A DNA stretch of 64,000 bases, taken from an uncultured Eubacteriales bacterium (GTDB taxonomy: Bacteria; Bacillota; Clostridia; Oscillospirales; Acutalibacteraceae). Shown here one piece after another: positions 50,974 through 58,851 of this stretch. The DNA lies in assembly GCA_934525065.1 (NCBI GenBank), contig CAKSYX010000002.1, positions 58,395-122,394 on the forward strand. Direction: 5' to 3'. A program made the translations under genes and the position numbers. Every line of letters begins with the position of its first letter. Within the stretch, counting starts at the first letter, position 1. Under the pieces are notes generated by a model. The model saw only the letters and a program-made list of their open reading frames with translations, searched no databases and had not been told where the DNA came from.

Positions 50974-51981
50974 TTGGCTGAAAAACTTTTGGAAATCAAG
51001 GACGAAAGGCTCTCGTTCTTCACCCCGGTCGGTGAGGTCAAGGCGCTCAACGGCGTATCCTTTTCGATGGAAGAGGGCGAGGTTCTCGGAATAGTCGGTG
51101 AATCCGGCTCCGGAAAATCCGTCACGGCGTATTCCGTTATGGGACTTACCGCTTATCCCGGAAGGCTCGTCGGCGGAACCATCCGCTTTAACGGACATGA
51201 AATTGAAAAAATGAAGGAAAAGGACTTCAGAAAGATTCGCGGAAACGAGGTTTCAATCATTTTCCAGGATCCCATGACGAGCCTTAACCCTGTTTACACT
51301 ATCGGCAACCAGATCGTTGAAGTAATCCTTCTTCATACCGACAAAACGAAAAAGGAGGCCTACGCGAGGGCAAAGGAGCTTCTTGAGCTTGTTGGAATCA
51401 ACGAGCCGGAAAAGCGTCTCAAGCAGTATCCTCATGAGCTTTCCGGCGGTATGAGACAGAGAGTTATGATTGCAATTGCGCTTGCCTGTGAGCCGAAGCT
51501 GCTCATTGCGGATGAGCCGACGACCGCGCTCGATGTTACGATTCAGGCTCAGATTCTTGAGCTTATGCAGGAGCTTCGCGCAAAGCTCAAAATGGGTATC
51601 ATCATGATTACCCATGACCTGGGCGTTGTTGCAAGCATGTGCGAAAAGATTGCCGTAATGTATGCCGGCCATATCGTTGAATACGGCACGGCTGATGAAA
51701 TTTTCTATAATCCTAAGCACGAATATACAAAAGGACTCATCAAGTCCATTCCGAAGCTTAATGCGGAAAAAATTGAACGTCTTATCCCGATTGAAGGTCA
51801 GCCCGTTGACCTGCTCAATCCGCCGGCCGGCTGCCCGTTCGCGCCGAGATGTGATAAGTGCATGAAGATCTGCCTGCGCGAAATGCCGCCCAAGACAATT
51901 CTGAGCGATACGCATTACAGCAACTGCTGGCTGCTTCAGAAGGAAGAATTTGACAAGGGAGGCGAAGGCTGTGAGCGATAA
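50974..51981 (+). CDS. oppD: Oligopeptide ABC transporter ATP-binding protein OppD
   Basis: 335 residues from TTG 50974 (GAAGGAGGGCGAG upstream). ABC ATPase: Walker A GESGSGKS, Q-loop IFQDPMTSLNP, signature LSGGMRQRVMIAIAL, Walker B LLIADEPTTALDV, H-loop ITHDLGVV. The C-terminal oligopeptide-transporter domain contains the CPFAPRCDKCMKIC cysteine motif that binds a 4Fe-4S cluster in some relatives. Overlaps oppF by 11 bases. Powers peptide import with OppF. Confidence 0.95.
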   Translation: MAEKLLEIKDERLSFFTPVGEVKALNGVSFSMEEGEVLGIVGESGSGKSVTAYSVMGLTAYPGRLVGGTIRFNGHEIEKMKEKDFRKIRGNEVSIIFQDPMTSLNPVYTIGNQIVEVILLHTDKTKKEAYARAKELLELVGINEPEKRLKQYPHELSGGMRQRVMIAIALACEPKLLIADEPTTALDVTIQAQILELMQELRAKLKMGIIMITHDLGVVASMCEKIAVMYAGHIVEYGTADEIFYNPKHEYTKGLIKSIPKLNAEKIERLIPIEGQPVDLLNPPAGCPFAPRCDKCMKICLREMPPKTILSDTHYSNCWLLQKEEFDKGGEGCER

Positions 51982-52972
51982 CGAAAAAAAGCTTGTTGAA
52001 GTGCAGCACTTACAGCAGTACTTCCCCGCAGGAGGACGCGGAAAGAACAAAAAGTTTGTTCAGGCCGTTGACGATGTTTCCTTCTATATTAAAAAAGGTG
52101 AGACTCTCGGCCTCGTCGGCGAATCCGGCTGCGGAAAAACCACCGTCGGAAGAACCCTCCTTCGTCTCTATGAGCCCACGGACGGAACCATTATTTATGA
52201 CGGACAGGTGATTTTTGACAAGAAAAAGAAAATCTCCGCCGATATGCTCCCGTACCGCAGAAAAATGCAGATGGTTTTTCAGGATCCGTATGCGAGTCTT
52301 GACCCGCGCATGACGATCGGCGACATCGTCGGCGAATCAATAGACATCCACAAGCTTTGCAAGAACAAGCAGGAAAGACATGACAGGATTATCTCCCTGC
52401 TTGAAACGGTCGGCCTCAACAGTGAGCACGCGAACCGCTATCCGCACGAATTTTCCGGCGGTCAGCGTCAGCGCGTCGGCATTGCAAGGGCACTTGCCGT
52501 TAACCCGGAGTTCATCGTTTGCGACGAACCGGTTTCTGCCTTGGACGTTTCAATTCAGGCGCAGGTCGTCAATATGTTTGAAGACCTTCAGAAGGACCTC
52601 GGTCTTACCTATCTTTTCATTGCACACGACTTGAGTGTTGTTCGCCACATTTCAAACAGAATAGGCGTTATGTATCTCGGAAAGCTTGTTGAGCTTGCTG
52701 ATAGCTTTGAGCTTATTTCTCAAAGCGTACATCCGTATACGAGAAGCCTTATTTCTGCAATTCCCGAGGCTGACCCGAAAATAGCGAGAGCCTCAAAACG
52801 AATTCTGCTTCAGGGTGATGTTCCCAGCCCCCTCAATCCGCCCAGCGGCTGCCGTTTCCGCACCCGCTGCCCGTACGCGGACGAAAGGTGCGCTCAGGAA
52901 TGTCCGGAATTCAAGGAGGTCAGCCCGAATCACTGGGCGGCCTGCCACCACCTTGACAGGGTTCAAAAATAA
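51971..52972 (+). CDS. oppF: Oligopeptide ABC transporter ATP-binding protein OppF
   Basis: 333 residues from GTG 51971, preceded by AAGGGAGGCGAAGGCT inside oppD; the longer frame to 51950 includes that site. ABC ATPase: Walker A GESGCGKT, Q-loop VFQDPYASLDP, signature FSGGQRQRVGIARAL, Walker B FIVCDEPVSALDV, H-loop IAHDLSVV. The C-terminal domain has CRFRTRCPYADERCAQECP cysteines. Partner of OppD. A 150-base gap follows before oppA, with a GGAGC/GCTCC hairpin at about 53041-53056 that may set the oppA mRNA level. Confidence 0.95.
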   Translation: MSDNEKKLVEVQHLQQYFPAGGRGKNKKFVQAVDDVSFYIKKGETLGLVGESGCGKTTVGRTLLRLYEPTDGTIIYDGQVIFDKKKKISADMLPYRRKMQMVFQDPYASLDPRMTIGDIVGESIDIHKLCKNKQERHDRIISLLETVGLNSEHANRYPHEFSGGQRQRVGIARALAVNPEFIVCDEPVSALDVSIQAQVVNMFEDLQKDLGLTYLFIAHDLSVVRHISNRIGVMYLGKLVELADSFELISQSVHPYTRSLISAIPEADPKIARASKRILLQGDVPSPLNPPSGCRFRTRCPYADERCAQECPEFKEVSPNHWAACHHLDRVQK

Positions 52973-53122
52973 GTTTTGTTATTTATTGCGTTCCGACCGG
53001 GAAGATTTGAACGCCGTGCGGTGTTTGGCTTTTGGGGCGTGCGGAGCTTAAATGCTCCCGGAACGAAGCAATGGATATATACTCTACAGCGAAAGCTGAA
53101 AAAAGTTAAAGGAGATGCAACC

Positions 53123-54826
53123 ATGAAAACCAGAAAAATTATTGCTATGATTCTGGCCATCGTACTTGCTGCTTCTGCTCTTGCCTGCCTTGCTGCTTGC
53201 AACAAGGGCGGCAAAGGCGACGGTAAAGTCGACGGAACAAAGCCGGTTACGGTTCAGGTCGGACCGAACCCGGAAACCCTTGACCCGGCTCTTAACAGTG
53301 CTGTTGACGGCGGTAACATGCTCATCACTCTGTTTGAGACCCTCCTTATCATCGATCAGGATAATAAGGTTCAGCCCGGTCAGGCTGAAAAGTACGAAGT
53401 CAGCGATGACGGTCTTACCTGGACCTTCACAATGCGTGACGGCCTTAAGTGGTCAGACGGCACCGACCTTAACGCAAAGGACTTCGAATACACCTTCAAG
53501 CGTATTGCTGACACCAAGCTTGCCGCTCCCTACGGTGAAACCGTACTCGGCATGATCGACGGTTATCAGGACGCTATCGGCAACCCCGATAAGAAAGGTA
53601 AAACCACAACCAAGCCCGACCCCGAAAAGCTCAATGTTAAGGCCAGCGACGACGGTAAGACCCTTACCATCAAGCTTGCTTACCCGTGCTCATACTTTGA
53701 CAAGATCGTTGCTTTCGGCACAATGAGCCCCGTTCAGAAGGCTGCTGTTGAAGCTAACGGCGACAAGTGGGCAACCGACCCGAAGACATATGTCTGCAAC
53801 GGTCCGTACATGATCGAATCCTGGACTCCGGGCGAACGCATTGTTTGCAAGAAGAACCCGAACTACAAGGGCGGCTGGGATTCAGCAAAGATTGTAACCG
53901 AAACCCTCAACTTCCTTCTTCTTGAAGATTCAAGCGCTTCCTATACGGCTTACACCAGCGGAGAAGCTCAGATGATCAAGGATGTTCCGACCGAAGAGAT
54001 CCCCGGCCTCACCAAGGCTGCGGACGGCGGCGACTTCTATGTTGACACCAACCTCGGAACATACTACCTCAACATGAACCTCAAGAAGGCTCCGTTTGAC
54101 AACATCAACGTTCGTAAGGCTCTCAACCTTGCAATCGACCGTGAGTACATTGCTAACACCATCATGCAGGGTACTTACACTCCGGCTTACAACTTCGTAG
54201 GCCCGGGCATCGTTGACGCAGAAGACGGCAAGATGTTCTTCGACGTATCGAAGGAAAACAACGGCGGCAAGACCTACATCAGCGAGGATTACGAAGCTAA
54301 CCTTGAAGAAGCCAAAAAGGCTCTTGCAGAGGCCGGCTATCCCGACGGTAAGGGCTTCCCGACCATCCACTACGCAACCAACGATTCAGGTTACCATGTA
54401 GCCGTTGCTGAATACCTTCAGCAGGCTTACAAGAAGCTCGGCATCGAAATGAAGATCGACAAGGTTGACTGGTCCTCCTTCACTCCGCAGCGCCGCGCCG
54501 GTGACTACGAGATGGCTCGTAACGGCTGGGTAATGGACTACAACGATGCTTCAAACATGATCGAACTCTTCTATACTTCCAACGGTAACAACGACGGTAA
54601 GTACAGCAGCGAAGCATTTGACAAGGCTATCGACAACTCCAAGGTTGCTGATTCCAAGGCTCACTTTGTAGCTCTTCACGAAGCTGAAAAGATCATGATG
54701 GAAGACTATGCTTGCATCCCCGTTGCATATTACAACGACTTCTGGCTCCAGAGCTCCTCACTCAAGGGAACCTGGCACAGCCCGTATGGCTACTGGTACT
54801 TCCAGTATGCTTACATTGCTGACTGA
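53123..54826 (+). CDS. oppA: Oligopeptide ABC transporter substrate-binding lipoprotein OppA
   Basis: 567 residues from ATG 53123 (AAAGGAGATGCAACC upstream). Lipoprotein signal peptide with lipobox LAAC near residue 27, then a Gly/Lys linker. Solute-binding family 5: PETLDPALNS, WSDGTDLNAKDFEYTFKRIA and NINVRKALNLAIDREYI. Captures peptides outside the membrane for OppBCDF. Codon use is more biased (AAG, GGC, CTT, AAC) than in neighbours, in keeping with high expression. Last gene of the operon, ending in a strong terminator. Confidence 0.95.
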   Translation: MKTRKIIAMILAIVLAASALACLAACNKGGKGDGKVDGTKPVTVQVGPNPETLDPALNSAVDGGNMLITLFETLLIIDQDNKVQPGQAEKYEVSDDGLTWTFTMRDGLKWSDGTDLNAKDFEYTFKRIADTKLAAPYGETVLGMIDGYQDAIGNPDKKGKTTTKPDPEKLNVKASDDGKTLTIKLAYPCSYFDKIVAFGTMSPVQKAAVEANGDKWATDPKTYVCNGPYMIESWTPGERIVCKKNPNYKGGWDSAKIVTETLNFLLLEDSSASYTAYTSGEAQMIKDVPTEEIPGLTKAADGGDFYVDTNLGTYYLNMNLKKAPFDNINVRKALNLAIDREYIANTIMQGTYTPAYNFVGPGIVDAEDGKMFFDVSKENNGGKTYISEDYEANLEEAKKALAEAGYPDGKGFPTIHYATNDSGYHVAVAEYLQQAYKKLGIEMKIDKVDWSSFTPQRRAGDYEMARNGWVMDYNDASNMIELFYTSNGNNDGKYSSEAFDKAIDNSKVADSKAHFVALHEAEKIMMEDYACIPVAYYNDFWLQSSSLKGTWHSPYGYWYFQYAYIAD

Positions 54827-54862
54827 TTTCAGCAGGAAGCTGTAATGCAATAGAATAACTTT

Positions 54863-54894
54863 CAGCCGCCGCAGGAAACTGCGGCGGCTGTTTT
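54863..54894 (+). terminator. Terminator of the opp operon
   Basis: Perfect 12-base stem CAGCCGCCGCAG / CTGCGGCGGCTG (54863-54874, 54879-54890), then TTTT. Confidence 0.85.
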
Positions 54895-54947
54895 GTGTGT
54901 TAACAATAGTTTTCTGCTGTTGGTGATTTTAGGATGAGCTTAATTAA

Positions 54948-55505
54948 ATGAACGTTCCCTTGTACGGGAGGGACCCGTGCCAGCCCATGAACGTTGTTGT
55001 TTGCACTGCATGAAAATAAGCCGTGGCTTCGTACGGGGGTCGCTTGAGGCCCCCGTATCTGGATGCTAGACACTAGATACTGGATATAATCAACTTAAAG
55101 TACAGCAAACACCCTGACGCCCTGCACAACATAAAAACAAACACATCTAAAATCTAATATCTAAAATCTAGCATCTAGCTTTGCTTGCGCTCCCCGCGCG
55201 GGGAGCGTCGCCGTTAAAGCAGAACTGATATATGGGGAGCATGAGATGGATTATATGGGAGTGGTGCAAGCGAGAAGGAAAAATTGGGGGCCTCAAGCGA
55301 CCCCCGTACGATGTTGAGATTTATTTTTATGTCGTGCAAGCGGTAAGCACATGGGCGGGCACAGGTCCCGCCCGTACGAAGCCGAGGTTTGTTTTTATGC
55401 AGTGCAAGTGGAAAAGAAAAATGGGGCTACAAATCACGCCCGTACAAGGTGATGCCCGTGCTTTGCCTGAAAACAGGTGGATTTTTAACGTTAGATATAT
55501 AAAAT
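54948..55505. repeat. Nested inverted-repeat region (copy B of the intergenic repeat family)
   Basis: Contains AACGTTC...GTACGGG as in copy A (54951-54970). A GTACGGGGG hairpin (arms 55032-55039 and 55050-55057) is followed by TAGAT-type units (about 55061-55089) and their inverted set (about 55142-55179). A 25-base segment (55030-55054) recurs perfectly inverted at 55286-55310. Three spaced units with GTGCAAG (about 55264, 55334, 55402), two of them leading into CCCGTACGA-like ends, appear tandemly. A GGGCGGG/CCCGCCC hairpin lies at 55353-55373. It fills most of the 722-base gap between oppA and the dehydrogenase. A 91-codon frame inside (55232-55507) is not considered a gene. Confidence 0.75.
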
Positions 55506-55507
55506 AA

Positions 55508-55532
55508 CGGGAGCCGCGGTAAGCGACTCCCG
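55508..55532 (-). terminator. Terminator of the alcohol dehydrogenase gene
   Basis: CGGGAG / CTCCCG (55508-55513, 55527-55532) with an inner CGC/GCG helix; on the minus strand a T-rich tail (TTATTTTATAT) follows. Confidence 0.7.
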
Positions 55533-55548
55533 AAGGTTGATTATGTAG

Positions 55549-56676
55549 TTAAGCTAAGTCAGTTTTCACAAACTTGTTCCTCAGCATTGTTTTTGCTTCC
55601 TCTTTTGTGAATCCCCCCGGCGAAGCGAGGAAGTTGCCCGGAACGGTGTTCCAACGCTCACACCATTCGGAAAGCTCGTCCTCCGTCATCACGATGTTCC
55701 CAAGCTCGCAAAGGTTCATAATTACGCTGAAGAATTCAGCACTGTTGGTTTTCATCAGGTTAAAAAGGCGTCGCGCCTTGTCTCGTTCATAGCGTACCGC
55801 GCGGCGAATAAGCTCCGGCATAAAGGCGGCGCAGGCAAAGCCGTGGGGCACACCGAAGTTTTCCGTCAGAACATAACCGAGAGGGTGGGGGAACGCCGTT
55901 CCGCAATAGGAAAGTGTAATTCCTGCGTAAAGCGAACCGTAATAGAGCTGTTCGCGCATTTTTGCGTCCGCAAGGCGCTTTTCTTTTTCAAGGAATTTCA
56001 AGCCCTCCCAAATCATCGGAATTGCCTTTTCTGCAAACATGGTGGGAATATCGGTGCATTTGTTGCCCAAATATCCCTCGATTGCGTGCGAAAGTGCGTC
56101 AAGCGCGGTTGAAACTGTGACGGAATACGGCATTGAGTGGGTATATGTGCTATCGGCAAAAGTGAGCTTCGGTGCACAGTCCGCAAAGCTTATGCTCTTT
56201 TTGCGGCCGTTCCTTTTGTTTGAAAGAACGGAGACCGAGCCGACCTCGCTGCCGGTCCCCGCCGTTGTTCCGATGAGCACAAGCGGCAGGGCAATATTCC
56301 GCTCTTTTTTCTCATATATATCAAACGGCAAAAAGTACTCGTTTGCGGCGTAAACGGCAACAGCCTTTGCTGCGTCAAGTGCCGAACCGCCGCCGATTCC
56401 GATTATGAATTCCGCTTTGCTCTCCCTTGCAAGAACTCCGGCGAGGTGACAGTCCTCAATATACGGATTCGGTGTGATTTTATCAAATATTTCAAAGCTG
56501 ATGTCATTTTCTTCAAGAGCGGCTTTTACGTCCTCAAGCGCACCGCTGAGAACGGCACTTTTTCCTCCGGTGACGATGAGACAGCCTTTTCCGAAAGCGG
56601 AAAGCAGGGCGGCCTTTTCCTTCACGATGCTTTTTCCGCTGACAACGCGGACGGGCACGGACAAATTGAAATCCAT
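55549..56676 (-). CDS. Iron-containing alcohol dehydrogenase
   Basis: 375 residues from ATG 56676 (AAAAGGAGAGATTCT upstream; the frame extends to 56694). Group III Fe-ADH: GIGGGSALDAAKAVAVY (NAD loop), TTAGTGSEVGSVSVL, DALSHAIEGYLGNK (metal His) and PHPLGYVL, GVPHGFACAAFMP (metal His pair). Reduces aldehydes or ketones, or oxidises alcohols, with NAD(P)H; physiological substrate unknown. Its promoter is overlapped by a perfect palindrome (56710-56731), suggesting a dedicated repressor or activator that is not in the window. Divergent from apbE-rnf. Confidence 0.9.
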   Translation of the reverse strand: MDFNLSVPVRVVSGKSIVKEKAALLSAFGKGCLIVTGGKSAVLSGALEDVKAALEENDISFEIFDKITPNPYIEDCHLAGVLARESKAEFIIGIGGGSALDAAKAVAVYAANEYFLPFDIYEKKERNIALPLVLIGTTAGTGSEVGSVSVLSNKRNGRKKSISFADCAPKLTFADSTYTHSMPYSVTVSTALDALSHAIEGYLGNKCTDIPTMFAEKAIPMIWEGLKFLEKEKRLADAKMREQLYYGSLYAGITLSYCGTAFPHPLGYVLTENFGVPHGFACAAFMPELIRRAVRYERDKARRLFNLMKTNSAEFFSVIMNLCELGNIVMTEDELSEWCERWNTVPGNFLASPGGFTKEEAKTMLRNKFVKTDLA

Positions 56677-56709
56677 AGAATCTCTCCTTTTCATAAAATT
56701 GATTTGTGT

Positions 56710-56731
56710 GTATACTTCTCTTTAAGTATAC
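56710..56731. promoter_or_regulatory. Operator-like palindrome over the alcohol dehydrogenase promoter
   Basis: Perfect 8-base arms GTATACTT / AAGTATAC (56710-56717, 56724-56731) around a 6-base centre. It covers the -10 and the expected transcription start, a classic repressor-site position. Confidence 0.6.
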
Positions 56732-56753
56732 CAGCAAAGAGCCGTTCTTTCAA
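56725..56753 (-). promoter_or_regulatory. Promoter of the alcohol dehydrogenase gene
   Basis: Minus strand: -35 TTGAAA (56748-56753), 17-base spacer, -10 TATACT (56725-56730). Confidence 0.8.
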
Positions 56754-56787
56754 GCGCAATATTTGTCTTAATATGCCGCAATGTGTC

Positions 56788-56816
56788 TTGAAATTTTGGC
56801 GCGAATAGTATACAAT
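56788..56816 (+). promoter_or_regulatory. Promoter of the apbE-rnf operon
   Basis: -35 TTGAAA (56788-56793), 17-base spacer, -10 TACAAT (56811-56816); 45 bases before ATG 56862. Confidence 0.8.
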
Positions 56817-56861
56817 AAACAGTAATGTGATAATTTGGTCATTTTTCCGGAGGGTCTTTTT

Positions 56862-57887
56862 ATGCAGACAAAAAAGCCTATGGATAAAGGCAAAAAGAAA
56901 AAAATAATTCTTACCGTTCTCTGCGTTTTTCTCACTTTGGCAGCCGTGGCGGCAGGTGTTCTTTTTCATGAGCTCAAAAAGGACTATACCTGCAAGGAGC
57001 AGAACGGCTTTTCAATGGGCAGTGTTGTCACTGTCAGACTTTACGGCGATGATACTTTCAAAAAGCTTTCCGTTGTCAAAGGGATAATCGACAACCTTGA
57101 CAAGGATATCTCGCGCAATATTGAAGGCTCGTCGGTCTCTCTCATCAATGAAGGCGGCTCTGCCGAAAGTGCAAAAACAGCGGCAATATTCACCGAATGC
57201 CGCAAGGTTTCAAAAATGAGCGGCGGAAGGTTTGACCTGACGGTAGGCGCGCTTTCATCACTCTGGAATTTTGACGCTGACACCAAAAGAATTCCGGAAG
57301 AAAAAGCAATAAAAAAAGCCCTCAAAACAGTTGATTATAAAAGAGTTCAGGTGAACGGAAACACCATTACGGCCGCGAAGGGTCAGCAGCTTGACCTCGG
57401 TGCCGTCGGAAAAGGCGCGGCCTGCGATGCGGTCAGCGAATATATCAAAAACTGCGGCGCAAAGGGCGGCGTTGTTTCCGTTGGCGGAAGTATTTTTGCC
57501 TGGGGAAAGCGCAACCGCGCCGGCGATAAATGGCGCATTGCGGTTCGCCACCCGAGGCAGGAAAATGCTTACATCGGCGTGATAAAGCTTTCGGAGGGCT
57601 TTGTTTCAACCTCCGGTGACTATGAAAAATACTTTGAACAGGACGGAAAGCGCTATCATCATATCCTTGACGCCACCACCGGCTACCCCGCAGAGAGCGA
57701 CCTTGCGAGCGTTACCGTCATTTGCCGAAGCGGTGCACTTTCCGATGCGCTTTCAACCGCCTGTTTCATCCTCGGCGAAGAAAAGAGCAAGGCTTTGCTC
57801 GATGAATTCTCGGCCGCTGCCGTTTTTGTTGACGGGAATCTGAATGTCACAACCTACGGCGACGTTGACTTTGAAAAAACAGCATGA
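56862..57887 (+). CDS. apbE: FAD:protein FMN transferase
   Basis: 341 residues from ATG 56862 (CCGGAGGGTCTTTTT upstream; the frame extends to 56835). One membrane anchor (about 14-36), no lipobox, then the ApbE domain: GFSMGSVVTVRLYG, GGRFDLTVGALSSLWNF, LDLGAVGKGAACDAV (FAD pyrophosphate contacts), VSVGGSIFAWG and HHILDATTGYPAES with the Mg-binding Asp/Thr region. Moves FMN from FAD to a Thr/Ser of target proteins outside the membrane; here the clear targets are RnfG and RnfD encoded downstream. Overlaps the next gene by four bases. Confidence 0.93.
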   Translation: MQTKKPMDKGKKKKIILTVLCVFLTLAAVAAGVLFHELKKDYTCKEQNGFSMGSVVTVRLYGDDTFKKLSVVKGIIDNLDKDISRNIEGSSVSLINEGGSAESAKTAAIFTECRKVSKMSGGRFDLTVGALSSLWNFDADTKRIPEEKAIKKALKTVDYKRVQVNGNTITAAKGQQLDLGAVGKGAACDAVSEYIKNCGAKGGVVSVGGSIFAWGKRNRAGDKWRIAVRHPRQENAYIGVIKLSEGFVSTSGDYEKYFEQDGKRYHHILDATTGYPAESDLASVTVICRSGALSDALSTACFILGEEKSKALLDEFSAAAVFVDGNLNVTTYGDVDFEKTA

Positions 57888-58258
57888 AAAAGGCGTTCGG
57901 AATCAAAAAAGGCGATGTAGTTTTGATTATCTTCCTCTGCCTGCTTTGCGCTTTTCTTTTTGCTTTGCCGCTTTTTTCGGCGGATAAGGCGGCCGTTGCA
58001 GCTGTTTGGCATAACGGAGAGAAAATTGAAGAAATTGATCTTTTTGCTGTTCATGAAAGCTATAAAATCACCGTTGGCGGCTGTGTACTTCTTGTTGAAG
58101 AGGGGAGCATACGCTTTTCGGATGCCGACTGTCCGGATAAGCTTTGCGTCAGAAGCGGAAGGCTTTCAAAAAACGGAGACACCGCCGCGTGTGTTCCGAA
58201 CAAGGTTGTTGTTGTGATTGAAAACGGAGAAAAAAGCTTTGACGCCGTTGCCGAATAA
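57884..58258 (+). CDS. NusG domain II-containing membrane-anchored protein
   Basis: 124 residues. Short basic start, one membrane helix (about 12-32), then a beta domain outside with the NusG_II signature: SDADCPDKLCVRSGRLSKNG and PNKVVVVIE. Two conserved cysteines in DCPDKLC. Family members are found with Rnf, ApbE and the next protein in Clostridia; the role is unknown, though an assembly or redox partner is a reasonable guess. Overlaps apbE by four bases and the next gene by 20, so all are tightly coupled. Confidence 0.85.
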   Translation: MKKAFGIKKGDVVLIIFLCLLCAFLFALPLFSADKAAVAAVWHNGEKIEEIDLFAVHESYKITVGGCVLLVEEGSIRFSDADCPDKLCVRSGRLSKNGDTAACVPNKVVVVIENGEKSFDAVAE

Positions 58259-58796
58259 CGGCTCAAAGGCCAAAACAGTTTCGCTTTACGGAATACTCGG
58301 GGCTTTGGCCTTAGTGCTGAGCCTTTTTGAAGGTATGCTTTTTCCCGAGCTTCCGTTTTTGCCGGCCGGCGCAAAGCTCGGCCTTTCAAATATTGTGACA
58401 ATGTTCGCTGCGAGCCTTTCGGGGCTTTTCGGCGCTTTGTATATAACAGCGTTGAAGGCACTCTTCGCCTTCATCACAAGAGGAGCCGTTGCCGGGGCAA
58501 TGAGCCTTTGCGGCGGGCTTCTTTCGGCGTTTGCTCTGTGCGCCGCTCTGCGGTTTAACGGGCAAAGGCTGAGCTTTATAGGAATCGGTGTGATTTGCGC
58601 CGTGTTCCACAACCTCGGCCAGCTTCTTTGCGCCTGTGCTCTTTCGGGTGCGGCAATGCTCGGCTACGGCAAATACCTTTTGCTTTTTGCAATTGTCAGC
58701 GGCAGTCTGACCGGTATTGTTCTCAATGCGGTTATGCCGAGACTTGAGGCGGTCGGAAAAGCTTTTAATGGAAAAGTTGACCGAAAAATCGGTTAG
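58239..58796 (+). CDS. Gx-transporter family / heptaprenyl diphosphate synthase component I-like protein
   Basis: 185 residues from TTG 58239, with CGGAG nine bases upstream inside the previous gene; TTG 58218 is a longer alternative. About five membrane helices: GILGALALVLSLFEGMLFP, then PAGAKLGLSNIVTMFAASL, and GGLLSAFALC. Matches the family once named heptaprenyl diphosphate synthase component I, now more often seen as an ECF-type S-component-like transporter. In Clostridia it commonly follows ApbE and NusG_II next to Rnf. Possibly imports a flavin or quinone precursor; inference only. Fifty-five bases before rnfC. Confidence 0.8.
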   Translation: MTPLPNNGSKAKTVSLYGILGALALVLSLFEGMLFPELPFLPAGAKLGLSNIVTMFAASLSGLFGALYITALKALFAFITRGAVAGAMSLCGGLLSAFALCAALRFNGQRLSFIGIGVICAVFHNLGQLLCACALSGAAMLGYGKYLLLFAIVSGSLTGIVLNAVMPRLEAVGKAFNGKVDRKIG

Positions 58797-58851
58797 GTCC
58801 GCAAGTCATTCATTTTGAAAACAAAAAGAATTGAGATTTGGAGATGAAAGA

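Noticed and set aside
55232..55507. Plus-strand open frame (91 codons) in the repeat region
   Set aside because: Made of repeat-family sequence with inverted copies; no conserved protein pattern. Proteins like this are usually annotation artefacts of repeats.
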